A stretch of DNA of 64,000 nucleotides from Osedax fenrisi (lineage: Eukaryota > Annelida > Polychaeta > Sabellida > Siboglinidae), in the NCBI GenBank assembly GCA_964019155.1, contig OZ025240.1, forward strand, positions 90,594,961-90,658,960. The letters are read 5' to 3'. Below the pieces are notes generated by a model, which was not told the origin of the DNA, did not search any database, and was given only the letters and a program-made list of their open reading frames with translations. This document shows, piece after piece, positions 54,057 to 63,932 of the stretch. Every line of letters begins with the position of its first letter. Position 1 is the stretch's first letter. A program made the position numbers and the translations under genes.

Positions 54057-54240
54057 ACGGGAATCCGCGACTCTATTGATCTCGCTACGTAAGGAAGCGA
54101 GGCGTTATCTATAATATAGCATCAATAATGTAAATGTAATACAGCATCTATGTTGTATCGAAATTTAAGATAATCAATTTTATAATTCGACTTGGTTCAT
54201 TGGTTTCAAATCATAATTTAATTGTAACTAAAATATCTAT
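54057..54240 (+). repeat. Dispersed repeat shared with 63104-63300
   Basis: After the minisatellite, sequence with ATAGCATCAATAATGTA, CATCTATGTTGTATCG, TTAAGATAAT and ATTCGACT recurs in the same order at 63104-63300, again just after TGACTCA words and just before an exon. It is probably one repeat family with a minisatellite head; class unknown. Confidence 0.6.
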
Positions 54241-54316
54241 TACTTCATAATATCTTTCTTTTATAAATCTTCCATTATTTATTTATTTAACAATAAATAT
54301 ACAAATCTATTTATAG

Positions 54317-54368
54317 AATGATAAAACTTCATATGTTTGGTCTCATAAGAAGAAATCACCTGATATAG
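54317..54368 (+). CDS. Formin exon 3: last strand of the DEP-like domain
   Basis: This is a 52-base micro-exon between TTTATAG and the strong donor GTATGT. It encodes NDKTSYVWSHKKKSPDI (residues 133-149), which fits the DEP ending of an aspartate-containing turn followed by a YxW/YxF strand. It starts in phase 0, as exon 2 requires, and ends in phase 1. It is below the size that ORF finding detects; support comes from the phase match, good splice sites and completion of the DEP fold. Confidence 0.75.
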
Positions 54369-54889
54369 GTATGTTATGTATGCAATTGTATTGTTATTTA
54401 TGTTTAATATATAGTTGCATACTACTAATTATTAATATTATTATATATATATATAAATTATTAATTTATAGTTATATTGATAATTTTAAATTTACCAGCA
54501 TTACTCGTTATTTATATTAAACTATATGAGTCATAATAATGACTCATCAATGAACAGATGAATGTACGATCAAAGCGCTAACACTCTCTAACAGCGAATT
54601 AAAGAATATCATAACAAAAGAGAGGGTACGTACACCTGTCTTCTACGTACACATTATAAATAATGTTAACGTTGTTTATATCTATAACATATGTTATCGT
54701 TTGCAAATATTTATACTTTATACTTTCGATTATATTTTCGACTATGTATTCGCTTAAATAAACTATCAATCAAACCGTTAAATATTGAACCCTCGAATAA
54801 TAAATATAAAATTAATCGTTATTCGATCCTCTATTGGGCGATTTATCTCTTTATATTCGCGCATCACTTGTATTAGATCTCATTCGAAG

Positions 54890-54976
54890 CCGTCATCGAT
54901 AAGTTGAAGGAACAGATGAAAACCGTCGAGTTATCGGAGAGGTTATCGCGAGCGGAGTTCAGGAAATATAAAAATG
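54890..54976 (+). CDS. Formin exon 4: charged helical linker
   Basis: This exon encodes a codon shared with exon 3 and then residues 151-178 (VIDKLKEQMKTVELSERLSR and on to KYKN), strongly helical and charged, possibly a short coiled coil. The acceptor TTCGAAG/CC was chosen because it is the only nearby AG compatible with the phase 1 end of exon 3. An AG 17 bases upstream (ATTAG) has a better tract but would shift the frame. Donor AAAATG/GTAACT. The exon is well supported as coding by composition; its exact left end is less certain. Confidence 0.65.
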
Positions 54977-55317
54977 GTAACTAACGACGGCCTACATTAG
55001 TCATTCGATGAGTCATAATAGAAGTAATGTTTATTATACTGATATGAGAGTGAGAGAGAGAGAGTGATTGGTCAATGCTCGGATTCTCATGGTTCACCGT
55101 GACGAAGAAACAGATTTTACTATTTATATTATAGTGCCCGATATCAATTCATATACACATTTAAAAGACTTAATTATATTAATACTTGGTCAACATTAAT
55201 TTTTAACTATCGTTATATTATAGATATATATATATATATATATGTGAATTCTATTATGTAGGCCTATTTTATAGTTATAATTTACATTAATTTACATCAA
55301 TGTTAGTTTAACTTTTT

Positions 55318-55580
55318 ACTACCTGGATAGATCAGCGGGTCTAGGTATTCGACATGCAGGTATTGGGTTAAGGGTTAAAATCACGTCTGAACCCATAAAA
55401 TAGGTCTAACAATAATATTTTAAAGTGATCTTATATAATTGCGCGTAAAAAATGAAAGCTTAGATGCCTATCATGAGATTGTGTTCGAAGAAACATTAGA
55501 GCCATTTGGTTATGAGTAAAAACTTAAATTTAAAATTCTGGATTGGATAAAAATCTATACTCCATCAAAATAATAATACA
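55318..55580 (+). mobile_element. Diverged tRNA-derived SINE in formin intron 4
   Basis: A diverged head (GATAGATCAGCGGGTCTAGG, box A-like) is followed by the family's middle and tail (TTTTAAAGTGATCTTATATA, GCCATTTGGTTATGAGTAAAA, CTCCATCAAAATAATAATA). It lies just upstream of exon 5 and is the most diverged copy in the window. Confidence 0.65.
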
Positions 55581-55655
55581 GTTTTACTATCGAACTTATA
55601 TTTGCTTAAATAAGATATCAATAAATAACTAATATAATGCTATCTAACAACGCAG

Positions 55656-56655
55656 TAAGGAAATCTCTGATCACCTCCATCTCTTCGCAAACCGCCCCTC
55701 GCTCGCTATCCGAGAGATCCTCGCAAACAGACCTAGCACTCTCGCACCAACAACGGCGGCTGACTACATCAACTGTCACTCAAACCGACTGCCAGGGTCG
55801 TAGGTCGAGCTTGACGCAAACGGAGAGTCACAGTCGTCGGTCGAGCGTCACTCAAACCGACTACCAGGGTCGAAGGTCGAGCGTCACTCAAACCGACTAC
55901 CAGGGTCGTAGGTCGAGCGTCACTCAAACCGATTGCCAAGGTCGTAGGTCGAGCGTCACTCAAACTGACCCGTCTAACGTCTCAGCACAAAGCGCGTACA
56001 TTACGCAGTCGGAAGAAACGCAAACGGAGCAGCGCCGGACAGCCGATAGCTGTACGCAATCGTTACTAGAGGACCTCGTATGTAGTAGTATCACCACTAC
56101 CACCACCACTACCAGTACTAGTAGTAGTAGTAGTAGTTGCAGCGAAACCGATCTCGATACACTACCCTCGTCGCCTGCACCGAGTCTAGTCGCGTCGTTC
56201 ACTCACCAGGGCACGCAGACCGCTCCGTTAACGCCCCCGACCGTAGCATCGAGCCCCCATCTAGGTGGAGGGGACGACACTCGCACTACAGCCCCACCTA
56301 GTGGTAAAACTCTACATCCAACCGATACCGATATAGACGTGCGCTCCATCATCGACGATATCGTAACCGAGGCAACTCGTTCGGTATCTCCCATTAGTGA
56401 CGGGGTTAAACCCTCTGTACCGACGTCGGAAAACGACGTATCAGCGTTAATATCCGAAGCCCCGCCCCCCCCTCCTCCTCCTCCTCCACCCCCGCCGCCA
56501 CCGTCGATGGGTACACCGATACCGACCCCGCCTCCAGCCCCGCCGGCCCTACTCAACGGAACTCCGGGGGGGCCGCCACCTCCTCCGCCTCCGTTCTCGT
56601 TGTCCAATAAGAACGTCTCGGCTATTCGACCTAAAGGTATATTTAATCAGTCGCG
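55656..56655 (+). CDS. Formin exon 5: TQT repeat array, low-complexity linker and FH1
   Basis: A 1000-base exon, residues 179-511. The left part has six TQT motifs at residues 220, 232, 244, 256, 268 and 280, an exact 12-residue period with unit RRSSVTQTDYQG, then further TQT motifs (ETQTE at 300; GTQTAP near 56215). TQT flanked by D/E is the anchor of LC8 dynein light chain sites. Next come Thr and Ser runs (TTTTTT, SSSSSSS), an acidic/serine linker, and FH1 with runs of 14 and 7 prolines (about 447-491) that would bind profilin and SH3/WW proteins. The acceptor AACGCAG was chosen by phase; the in-frame ATG at 55637 lies just upstream and is probably intronic. Donor TCGCG/GTAACG, phase 2. 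An alternative donor AAAG/GTATAT 18 bases upstream would break the frame with exon 6. Confidence 0.85.
55772..55970 (+). repeat. 36-bp coding tandem repeat (TQT array)
   Basis: Six units of 36 bp encode the 12-residue TQT repeat of the formin. The middle units are nearly identical in DNA as well as protein, so the array probably expanded by unequal exchange or slippage and may vary in copy number between individuals. Confidence 0.85.
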
Positions 56656-56689
56656 GTAACGTAATATACCGTTATGTGATATTATATCG

Positions 56690-56961
56690 GCGAACATTCG
56701 TTAATGACGATCTTTTGTTGATAATTTACAGTGGATAAATTATACCAATATTCGTCAATAACGATCTTTTGTTGATAATTTACAGTGGATAAATTATACC
56801 AATATTCGTTAATAACGATCTTTTGTTGATAATTTACAGTGGATAAATTATACCAACATTTGTTAATAACGATCTTTGTTGATAATATACAGGGGATACA
56901 CTATACCAACATTTGTTAATAACGATCTTTGTTGATAATATACAGGGGATACACTATACCA
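56690..56961. repeat. 54-bp minisatellite, five units, beside the exon 5 donor
   Basis: Units contain TTAATAACGATCTTTTGTTGAT and ACAGTGGATAAATTATACCA. Three units of 54 bp are followed by two slightly shorter, changed units (ACAGGGGATACACTATACCA). The array starts 35 bp after the exon 5 donor and occupies most of intron 5. Confidence 0.9.
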
Positions 56962-57015
56962 ACAGTATTACAATGATTAACGAGCGTTTAATACTTAACT
57001 GCGCGTAGTTCGCAG

Positions 57016-57109
57016 AAGAAAGATCTGTAAGACTAAGTCCCCGATGAAGCAACTCTTCTGGAAGCCATTCGAAGTGCAATACGATGAGAAGACGGACTGC
57101 ACGGATCTA
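57016..57109 (+). CDS. Formin exon 6: start of FH2 (lasso region)
   Basis: Residues 512-543, with SPMKQLFWKPFEVQYDEKTD, the tryptophan-containing start of FH2 that forms the lasso of the FH2 dimer (family pattern K-x-L-[FY]-W). Acceptor TTCGCAG. The frame needs phase 2 from exon 5, and the CG/A junction supplies Arg. The donor GATCTA/GTTTGT is weak but gives phase 0 as exon 7 requires, and exon 9 uses the same GTTTGT donor. Reading on to the alternative CAT/GTATGG would add a hydrophobic stretch unlike any FH2. Confidence 0.8.
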
Positions 57110-57779
57110 GTTTGTATCGTCATCGTTGTCAATCAAGCGCGTAACCATGTATGGCCGGATGATGATTGAAAATTATTCGATTGTTTACCGAATAGAAATT
57201 ATTTTATTTTAAAAATATTTAAATTTTAAAATTAAACTTAAAATTAAATAATATTTTTAAATGAAATCATAATTTTTAAATTAATTGATAATTTATAAAA
57301 TTCTATGAATTCGAGAATATTACCATATGAACATAGAATAATAATAATTTAATCTTTAACTTATTTAATGTGTATTCATATTTTTCCTATATATATACAT
57401 ACTGTTCAATATATATTGTAAGCATAAAATAAGAAAATTCCAAAAAAGACCATTAATTTTGCTGACCATAAATTCACTTGATCACACCAAAACGGAAAAT
57501 AGTCAACTATTTCATGTGACGTCCACTTTACGCATATGTCATTAGAGTGTTAATAATGATTTACTTAAAGGAAACCTAAACTAAATGTACTTGTGTAAAG
57601 TATAGCATCACGATTAACATATGTAATAGTGTCTGCTGAGAGTGATTCATCAATAGTAATTACTATTGTCTATTATTAATAAATAATGTGAAAATTAATA
57701 ACTCGTATAAATACAGGTATACCTATCTATAATTAGATATATGGATCACTAATTCAACTAATATTTGATAAATAATATC

Positions 57780-57860
57780 TCCTATATATGGACGGCCGAT
57801 TGCTTTATAAGCACAGTTCTCAGTCCAAAAAATGTAAAATGTATGTATGTATGTACAATT
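57780..57860 (+). mobile_element. LINE 3' end (5'-truncated), formin intron 6
   Basis: TATATGGACGGCCGATTGC and TTTATAAGCACAG match the 3' UTR of the LINE tail at 59038-59095 and end in a short (ATGT)n tract, the kind of microsatellite tail left by CR1/L2-type LINEs. Confidence 0.6.
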
Positions 57861-58128
57861 CTTCGCCTATGTTAATAATATACAAAGTGAGAGAGGATTC
57901 AATAGAGTGGGTATTTTAATAATCATATTTGATTACTATATTAGAAGACTTTTTCTTTATTTCGTTATCGTTTATATGATATATGTAGTTAGTTCCTCCT
58001 AAAGTGCTACAAAATAATATTAAATATTTCTAACCTTTTAGTAAATAGGTTAGAAATATTTTAGTAACCTAATAGTAAATGTTTCTAACCTTGTCACCCG
58101 TTATTAATAAAACACCGACGAATCGAAG

Positions 58129-58299
58129 GTGAACAAAGAAACCGAGGCCACGACGAACATCTGGTTCAACATGAAGACCGAGCTGAGGATTAATCAAGAG
58201 AACCTCGACCACATATTCTGCAAGTTGACGTCTAAACTTAACCTAGGCGCCAACAAAGCGGCGAAACAAAACGGCGACAAAGTGAAGAGACGCGTCAAG
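58129..58299 (+). CDS. Formin exon 7: FH2 lasso/linker
   Basis: 57 codons, residues 544-600, between CGAATCGAAG and CAAG/GTAAGC. NIWFNMKTELRINQENLDHIF matches the FH2 pattern (IW then an E/N-rich helix and LFs), followed by a Lys-rich linker (AAKQNGDKVKRRVK) corresponding to the flexible FH2 linker. Phase 0 at both ends. Confidence 0.85.
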
Positions 58300-58699
58300 G
58301 TAAGCGTTCCCGCCTCGGCCTAGCCGATAATGCATCGCTCTACTGTAGGCTTCAGTGGTAACGGTGTTATCGAGAACAGCTGTGCTTTTCATTCGGCTAA
58401 ACGTGAACGTAATGCTCTAAATATATTAATAAATGTTATATTGTGAAGATATTGAGCGGGGGTTTTGTATATACTTTATTACTAAACGAACACAATATAC
58501 TCGCGTGCCATGGAAGCCAGTATCCAAAGGCTATTGGTGTTTATAATGGTTGTGACCGAAGTGACAATGTTGTACTGGCTAATTCGGAATGCAAGTAAAG
58601 TCACGCGCATTTCGTGCGTCGCCCTAATTAACCAGACGGTAAACATATTATGTAAGAATTAGCGGTGAACTATATATCGGACGTGTGTGGAAAGTTCCA

Positions 58700-59095
58700 C
58701 ACATAACAATAAGAATACCAGTGATGTCGTGCGAAGTATAATCCTCTATAAAACCCTACTACTGGCACATAAAGCAATTCACAACACGACTCTCCTGACT
58801 ACCTAGCATCCCTACTCAAACTTAGATGACCAACTAGTACCACTACACGCTCCACCAATACATTTCTACTTCGACTACCTCCTAAACACAACTTACATTC
58901 AACTAACACTCGCGCCTGGGCAATATCCGTCCCATACTCCTGGAACACTTTCCCTACATGCATCCGTACTACACCATCAACTCCAAACTTCAATTAACTA
59001 CTGAAAACCCATTTATTTAATCTGAAACATTAACTTCTATATGGACGTCCAATTGCATTATAAGTACATTCCAAAAATGGAAAATGTAAATGTAA
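58700..59095 (+). mobile_element. CR1/L2-type LINE C-terminal fragment, formin intron 7
   Basis: One frame reads LLLAHKAIHNTTPDYLASLL, then YSWNTFPTCIRTT and a LLKTHLF ending, the conserved end of CR1/L2-clade polymerase proteins (hKAlhg..P.YL...; WN.LP..ir; LKThLF), with a few disabling changes. The 3' UTR (ATATGGACGTCCAATTGC) follows. It is richer in G+C than its surroundings and 5'-truncated. Confidence 0.75.
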
Positions 59096-59576
59096 GAAGT
59101 GTTTTTCATTTCAATGGATGTTATTTCGTGCATTGCGCACGAATGCACGTAAAATTGCAATGTAAATAATTATTTTTAAATAGTAGATTTTACACTACGC
59201 ACGAAATCACCAAACCGCACGAATGTACATCGGACGAGTTAACTGGTTACCATTAATAATAATAGTAATAATCATTACCTATAAGTTTTTATTGTATTAT
59301 ATATATTAAATATATACATAACAATATTCAGTAACTAAATTTATTAAAACATCTATCTGTGGGTAATCGATGATCTCGTACAAAGTGATTTCGTGTAGAG
59401 TGATTTAATTTGGATTGGTTATTTCGTACGTATTGTAATTTCTATTTTTATAAATAATTATTCACATCAATATTTATTATCACTTCGTACGAAATCACTC
59501 CCCACATAATCACTTGGCACGAGATCACTGGTCACAAATTTTGTTATTGTTATTTTTTATTTGGTTGATTCTTTCA

Positions 59577-59830
59577 TTCCGGAACTTAGATGAAGTTTTT
59601 CACTTATAACCATATATGGCTCTAATGTACCTTCGAAGCCGCTCTCATGTTAAGGTATCCATGGTTTTAATGAGAGCCGATCATTTATTTATACACAATT
59701 ATATAAGATCACTTCTAAATAATATTTTAAGACCCATTTTATAAAATTAATTATGGTCCAGACGAGGCTCGAACCCGTGTCCTACTGCTTGTGTGTCTGA
59801 TGCCTTAGCCACTTAGCCACACAGGCAGTT
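59577..59830 (-). mobile_element. tRNA-derived SINE, near intact, formin intron 7
   Basis: On the minus strand: CTGTGTGGCTAAGTGGCTAAGG (box A), GGGTTCGAGCCTCG (box B), then the 3' body ending in TTCCGGAATG. It is a close relative of the copies at 26900, 28807 and 41191 and is antisense to the formin. Confidence 0.88.
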
Positions 59831-60120
59831 ATACATACTTTATTATACATATCAGTGGTTTTAACTAGGCTAAATATACACGTAAATCTTTTAATATATT
59901 AATAAAACTAGTAATAATCATTTAGAAGTTTTTTTATATATAATATAATAAATATATATAAAAAAATCAGTATCTATATACATCTAAAAGTATAATTTCA
60001 TAAAACGTCTATCTGAGGATAATCTCATTTATTACGATGAATACATTTGATTATTTGTATAAACGTGATTTAATTACAATTATCTGTGGCGTAATCTGTG
60101 ACCTTTGACTCCTCGTTTAG

Positions 60121-60208
60121 CTGTCCAAGATACTTGACACGAAACGGTCTCAGTTGATCGCCATCTTTCTGAGCAGTCTGCACCTCTGTTCGCAAGACGT
60201 GAAGGCAG
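60121..60208 (+). CDS. Formin exon 8: FH2 knob with actin-binding Ile
   Basis: Residues 601-629 plus one base. LDTKRSQLIAIFLSSLHL is the most diagnostic FH2 motif. Ile615 aligns with the isoleucine needed for actin binding (I845 of mouse mDia1, I1431 of yeast Bni1), so the domain should be active. Acceptor TCGTTTAG, donor GCAG/GTTTAC, phase 1. Confidence 0.9.
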
Positions 60209-60481
60209 GTTTACCCATACATACATAATAACACACACACACACACACATACCTATGGTATAGGTATAATAGGTATACCTAATCAAATACAATACCTCAA
60301 TGACTAATTATTCAAATAAAAACATTTAGTCAGATTAAATATATTTTGAGTGTATTCGGTGCCGTATTTTAAACGTACATAATATCACGGGTGCTTATAT
60401 CCTATCGTATCACGTTTATATATTCGGTATCTATTCGGTATCGAGAATAACGATTACAAATAGATTTCATTTCTAATACAG
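60209..60481 (+). other. Formin intron 8
   Basis: Holds a short (CA)n tract at 60230-60249 and A+T-rich sequence only. Confidence 0.6.
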
Positions 60482-60623
60482 CATCTCTGGAGTGCAATAC
60501 GGAATGTCTCTCGCTCGAAGTCATGCAGTCCCTGTACGATCAGATCCCGCTGAAGAGTGAAATCGAGAAAATCGAGAAATTCATCGCCGTCAACAAGAAC
60601 TGTACGTTGGACCTTCCGGAACA
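60482..60623 (+). CDS. Formin exon 9: FH2 core helices
   Basis: Residues 630-676 plus two bases. Contains SLEVMQSLYDQIPLKSEIEK and ends in LPE followed by CA, which with the first A of exon 10 makes Gln: the PEQF motif of FMN-class FH2 domains. That gapless match fixes the weak donor ACA/GTTTGT. Acceptor ATACAG. Confidence 0.85.
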
Positions 60624-61049
60624 GTTTGTACCTCGAATCGTGCTTTACTGTTATCGCCGATGTGATACTACACTTTAACCTTTGAGAGGCCACGCGTAAA
60701 TGTTAAACCTCAAATACCTATATTAAATCTCGATCGAACTGAGTATTGCAGACTATATATTGTACGCGCGACAACAACAGACAATATGCAGCTATTTTAA
60801 TGTGAAGACATTTAGGAGGATAAAGCGTATTCACAATATAAACTAGAAAACGAATCATAAAGTAAACAAATTCTTCTAATAAATATTATTATGATTATAC
60901 TTATATTGAGGCGTTTCTTATATTTGTTAACAAAAACGTGAAACTTTCGTTATCGTATCGACCGCGACATCAACAATAACCTTACCACTCTAATCACCGT
61001 CACCGTGACCTTCACCATGACCTTGACCATGACACACCCGCGTACACAG

Positions 61050-61179
61050 ATTCTTCTTGGACCTGTCTAAGATCACAAACTACGAGGAACGTCTCTACTG
61101 CATAATATTCATGTCCACATTCCAGGAATCACTGGACAACATCAACGCCGATCTAGAGAACATCATATCGCTGTCTAAG
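61050..61179 (+). CDS. Formin exon 10: FH2 core helices
   Basis: Residues 677-720, including FFLDLSKITNYEERLYCIIF and FQESLDNINADLENI, aligning without gaps to FMN2 ([20 protein letters not shown]). Acceptor TACACAG, donor CTAAG/GTAGTG, followed at once by a (GT)n tract in the intron. Confidence 0.88.
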
Positions 61180-63062
61180 GTAGTGTGTGTGTGTGCGTGC
61201 ATGTATTCTAGATGTAGTTATATAAATAATATAATTTATTACGTTTAAAATGTATATAGATTATTGGTATAAAATGATTTCAACAGAAAAGTAGTAATTC
61301 TAATATTATTACTATTTTTTTTGTAGTGTATTTTATATTTCAATTGGTATTTTTTTAAGGGACGACCGCCACTCGGTCTATAAATAGATTTTAACATGTA
61401 GGAGATAGGGAATTGGTATGTGTTTTAAAAGCCAAAGGCCTTTTTACAATAAATTAGACATTTAATGTTTATATTGTAGTGTTTATTCTATTCTATATGA
61501 AAACTATAGAAATTTTTTTATTTCAATTACTAATTATAATATATTTTATGTTTTATAAAACTTATTATTTTTTAACTTTTTATATTTAATCATTTGTATT
61601 GCATATTTTAATTATGACTAAAAAAAACTACTATTTCATATAAATACAATTAAATATCTTTATGATGGTGAACATTTAAAAATATAGTCATACATAAATT
61701 AATAATTATATATCATTATAAAAAATACACATTATATTCAACTAAATATTTATTAGGTATCATGAATATTTTGACATATATATGAATATACATACATGTA
61801 CAAATAATGATATAATGTTAAAAATTATATATAAATAAAATGTTATTATACTAGTAAGAAATAGATATATAAAAATATAGAAATATGTAATTAAATCGTC
61901 ACTGTAATAATAATAAATAGTGAACTAAATGACGCAGTCAGAAAATACAGGTATAAAGCTTGAATGTTCATTAGCTAATGCATGACATGTAGCGTAACCT
62001 ATGTATACATAAATTCAAATTATAAATAAACAACATAATATGACAGTTGCTAATAGTTTTCAAATTGTTTCAATTGATCGAGTATTCAAAATTTTATCAT
62101 ATAATATATATTCTTATAATTTTAACTATTTTAAATAATATTGTGAAAAATAGGGTATATAAAATATAATTTTGTAGATACTTATATGATGATTTATATC
62201 ACACTTTTTATATGTATAAATGTAAAAATAATCAATTAAACATATTTTCTACCAAATTGATTCGTCCAAAAATATAAGTCAATTCACCCTATAAGGGAAA
62301 ACATAATATTGATTATTGGTATATAATTATTACTTAATTAAATTAATCAAATTATAATTAATTTGAATGAATAGAACTGTATACTAATTATTATTAAATA
62401 TAAGTTTGAATCGATTTATATCAATACGGGAAAATTGAGTTCATAAAAAAGAAATTTTATTATTTATATAACTATTTCTAGAATATTATTTATAATTACA
62501 ATTTAGTTATTAATAATTATTATATATAAATTAATGATCTTATTTATTGATTAATATTACATGTTTAATTAAATAATTAAATAATTAAATTTTATAATTA
62601 CAAAATAAAACAATAAATATATTTATTTATGTTAAACATTTCAATAATACATCGTCTACAATAAATGTCAAATGGTAATTAAATTAAATAAAACTTACTT
62701 TTAAAGTTAACTTTAATAAATAATTGTATTAATAATGTTACCTTGTATCTATAATTTTATATATGCGAAAAAAATAACATTTTTTAAGATACAATTGATA
62801 ACAATTATTCTATTAGTAAGTATTAATATGATTATATGTATTTTATAGAATTATAACCATGGGATTATGTTGATAAAATAAATAATATATGTATGATATA
62901 AGTTTTAATATATATATAGCAATTAGATAGATAGATAGATATAATATGTATTGTAATGAAACAAAACAAAGCGAAAACTAGATAAAAAACCATAGTGAAA
63001 CAATCGATTATTTGATGCTGATTATTTAATTATAGTAATCATCGCCTAATACTTGTATGTTG
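61180..63062 (+). other. Formin intron 10, left part
   Basis: A+T-rich sequence starting with a (GT)n tract at the donor and containing a (GATA)n run near 62926-62942. No coding or recognisable mobile sequence was seen. Confidence 0.5.
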
Positions 63063-63300
63063 TATGACTCATACATTATGAGTCATACAGTATGAGTGAC
63101 TCAAGTTACGGGACACCATAACTATTTATATCGTAATGTAATGAAATACAGTATCATTAATATATACTCGATAATATAGACTGAATAATATAACATCAAT
63201 AATATAGCATCAATGATATAAATATATTATCATCTATATTGTATCGCAATTCAAGATAATTCGGTTTTATGATTCGACTTTAAATTGGATTCAAATCATA
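63063..63300 (+). repeat. Second copy of the TGACTCA-headed repeat, formin intron 10
   Basis: ATGACTCATACATTATGAGTCATAC forms a small palindrome around two AP-1-like words, followed by GAGTGACTCAAGTTACGGGA and then the tail shared with 54057-54240. It ends about 60 bp before exon 11. Confidence 0.6.
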
Positions 63301-63359
63301 AATCATTATTCATTACAAATAACGCGACACGACTCGTTGACGTATCGACTGTAACGTAG

Positions 63360-63503
63360 TTTCTGATGTCCTCCGAAGACCTGTACCACTTGATGCGGTT
63401 GATCCTGGCAATGGGCAACTACATGAACGGAGGCACGCCGCGAGGTCAAGCCGACGGCTTCCACATTGACATACTGTGCAAACTGCAGGACGTCAAGAGT
63501 AAG
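63360..63503 (+). CDS. Formin exon 11: FH2 GNYMNGG segment
   Basis: 48 codons, residues 721-768, with LILAMGNYMNGGTPRGQADGF and ILCKLQDVKSK. The GNYMN core is the best conserved FH2 stretch, and RGQADGF points to the FMN/Cappuccino class. Acceptor AACGTAG, donor GTAAG/GTGAGC. The rest of FH2 must lie to the right; nothing coding is visible from 63504 to 64000. Confidence 0.9.
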
Positions 63504-63881
63504 GTGAGCTCGAAGTCATCGCGTGCGTGACCTGTCGTAGCGCATGATACGTGATATATTACTTTCTATTTAGGTTGAAATATCTAATATGAATTGTTTT
63601 AAAAGTATTGATTTTACTTTTAATAATTTTTGTAAAGTAAAATTATGTTACTATATATATATCATGTTTTATTTAATCTAATTCTATACATAGCGTCATA
63701 CAAAAGATGATCGATATATTTTTTGAAATACAAAAATCTATAATGTAATTCACTTTTTTACCAACCATGAACCCATTTACTGTTTTATATTTTTACCTCA
63801 TATAGTATTATTAATATTAATTAGTAAGTACATAACGTGAATCAATCAAAATTAACAACGTTTTTTAAATGATAATACACA

Positions 63882-63889
<8 letters not shown>

Positions 63890-63928
<39 letters not shown>
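63890..63928. repeat. (TA)n microsatellite
   Basis: About 40 bp of pure TA in the formin intron after exon 11, near the right edge. One of about 20 such tracts in the window. Confidence 0.95.

Positions 63929-63932
<4 letters not shown>

Larger units (their letters stand above)
51622..63503 (+). other. FMN-type formin gene, 11 exons visible, 3' end outside window
   Basis: Eleven exons (51622-51782, 52990-53224, 54317-54368, 54890-54976, 55656-56655, 57016-57109, 58129-58299, 60121-60208, 60482-60623, 61050-61179, 63360-63503) join with matching phases into 768 open codons. Formins nucleate and processively elongate actin filaments: FH1 recruits profilin-actin and the dimeric FH2 rides the barbed end. 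Visible order: residues 1-20 possible myristoylated basic start; about 62-142 DEP-like domain; 151-178 charged helix; 220-302 TQT motif array; about 447-491 FH1; 521 onward FH2. FH2 segments LDTKRSQLIAIFLSSLHL, FLDLSKITNYEERL and GNYMNGGTPRGQADGF match the FMN/Cappuccino class better than Diaphanous or DAAM, mainly through RGQADGF. The FH2 C-terminal part (post region) and any tail lie beyond the window. Splice sites are inferred from GT/AG, phase and family alignment, not from transcripts. Confidence 0.9.

Noticed and set aside
55960..56607. Antisense frames opposite formin exon 5 (poly-Gly and poly-Val)
   Set aside because: They are complements of the Pro, Ser and Thr runs of the real exon.
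57110..57168. Extension of formin exon 6 through LVCIVIVVNQARNH
   Set aside because: The frame is open, but the hydrophobic insert fits no FH2 domain and an earlier donor gives the same phase.
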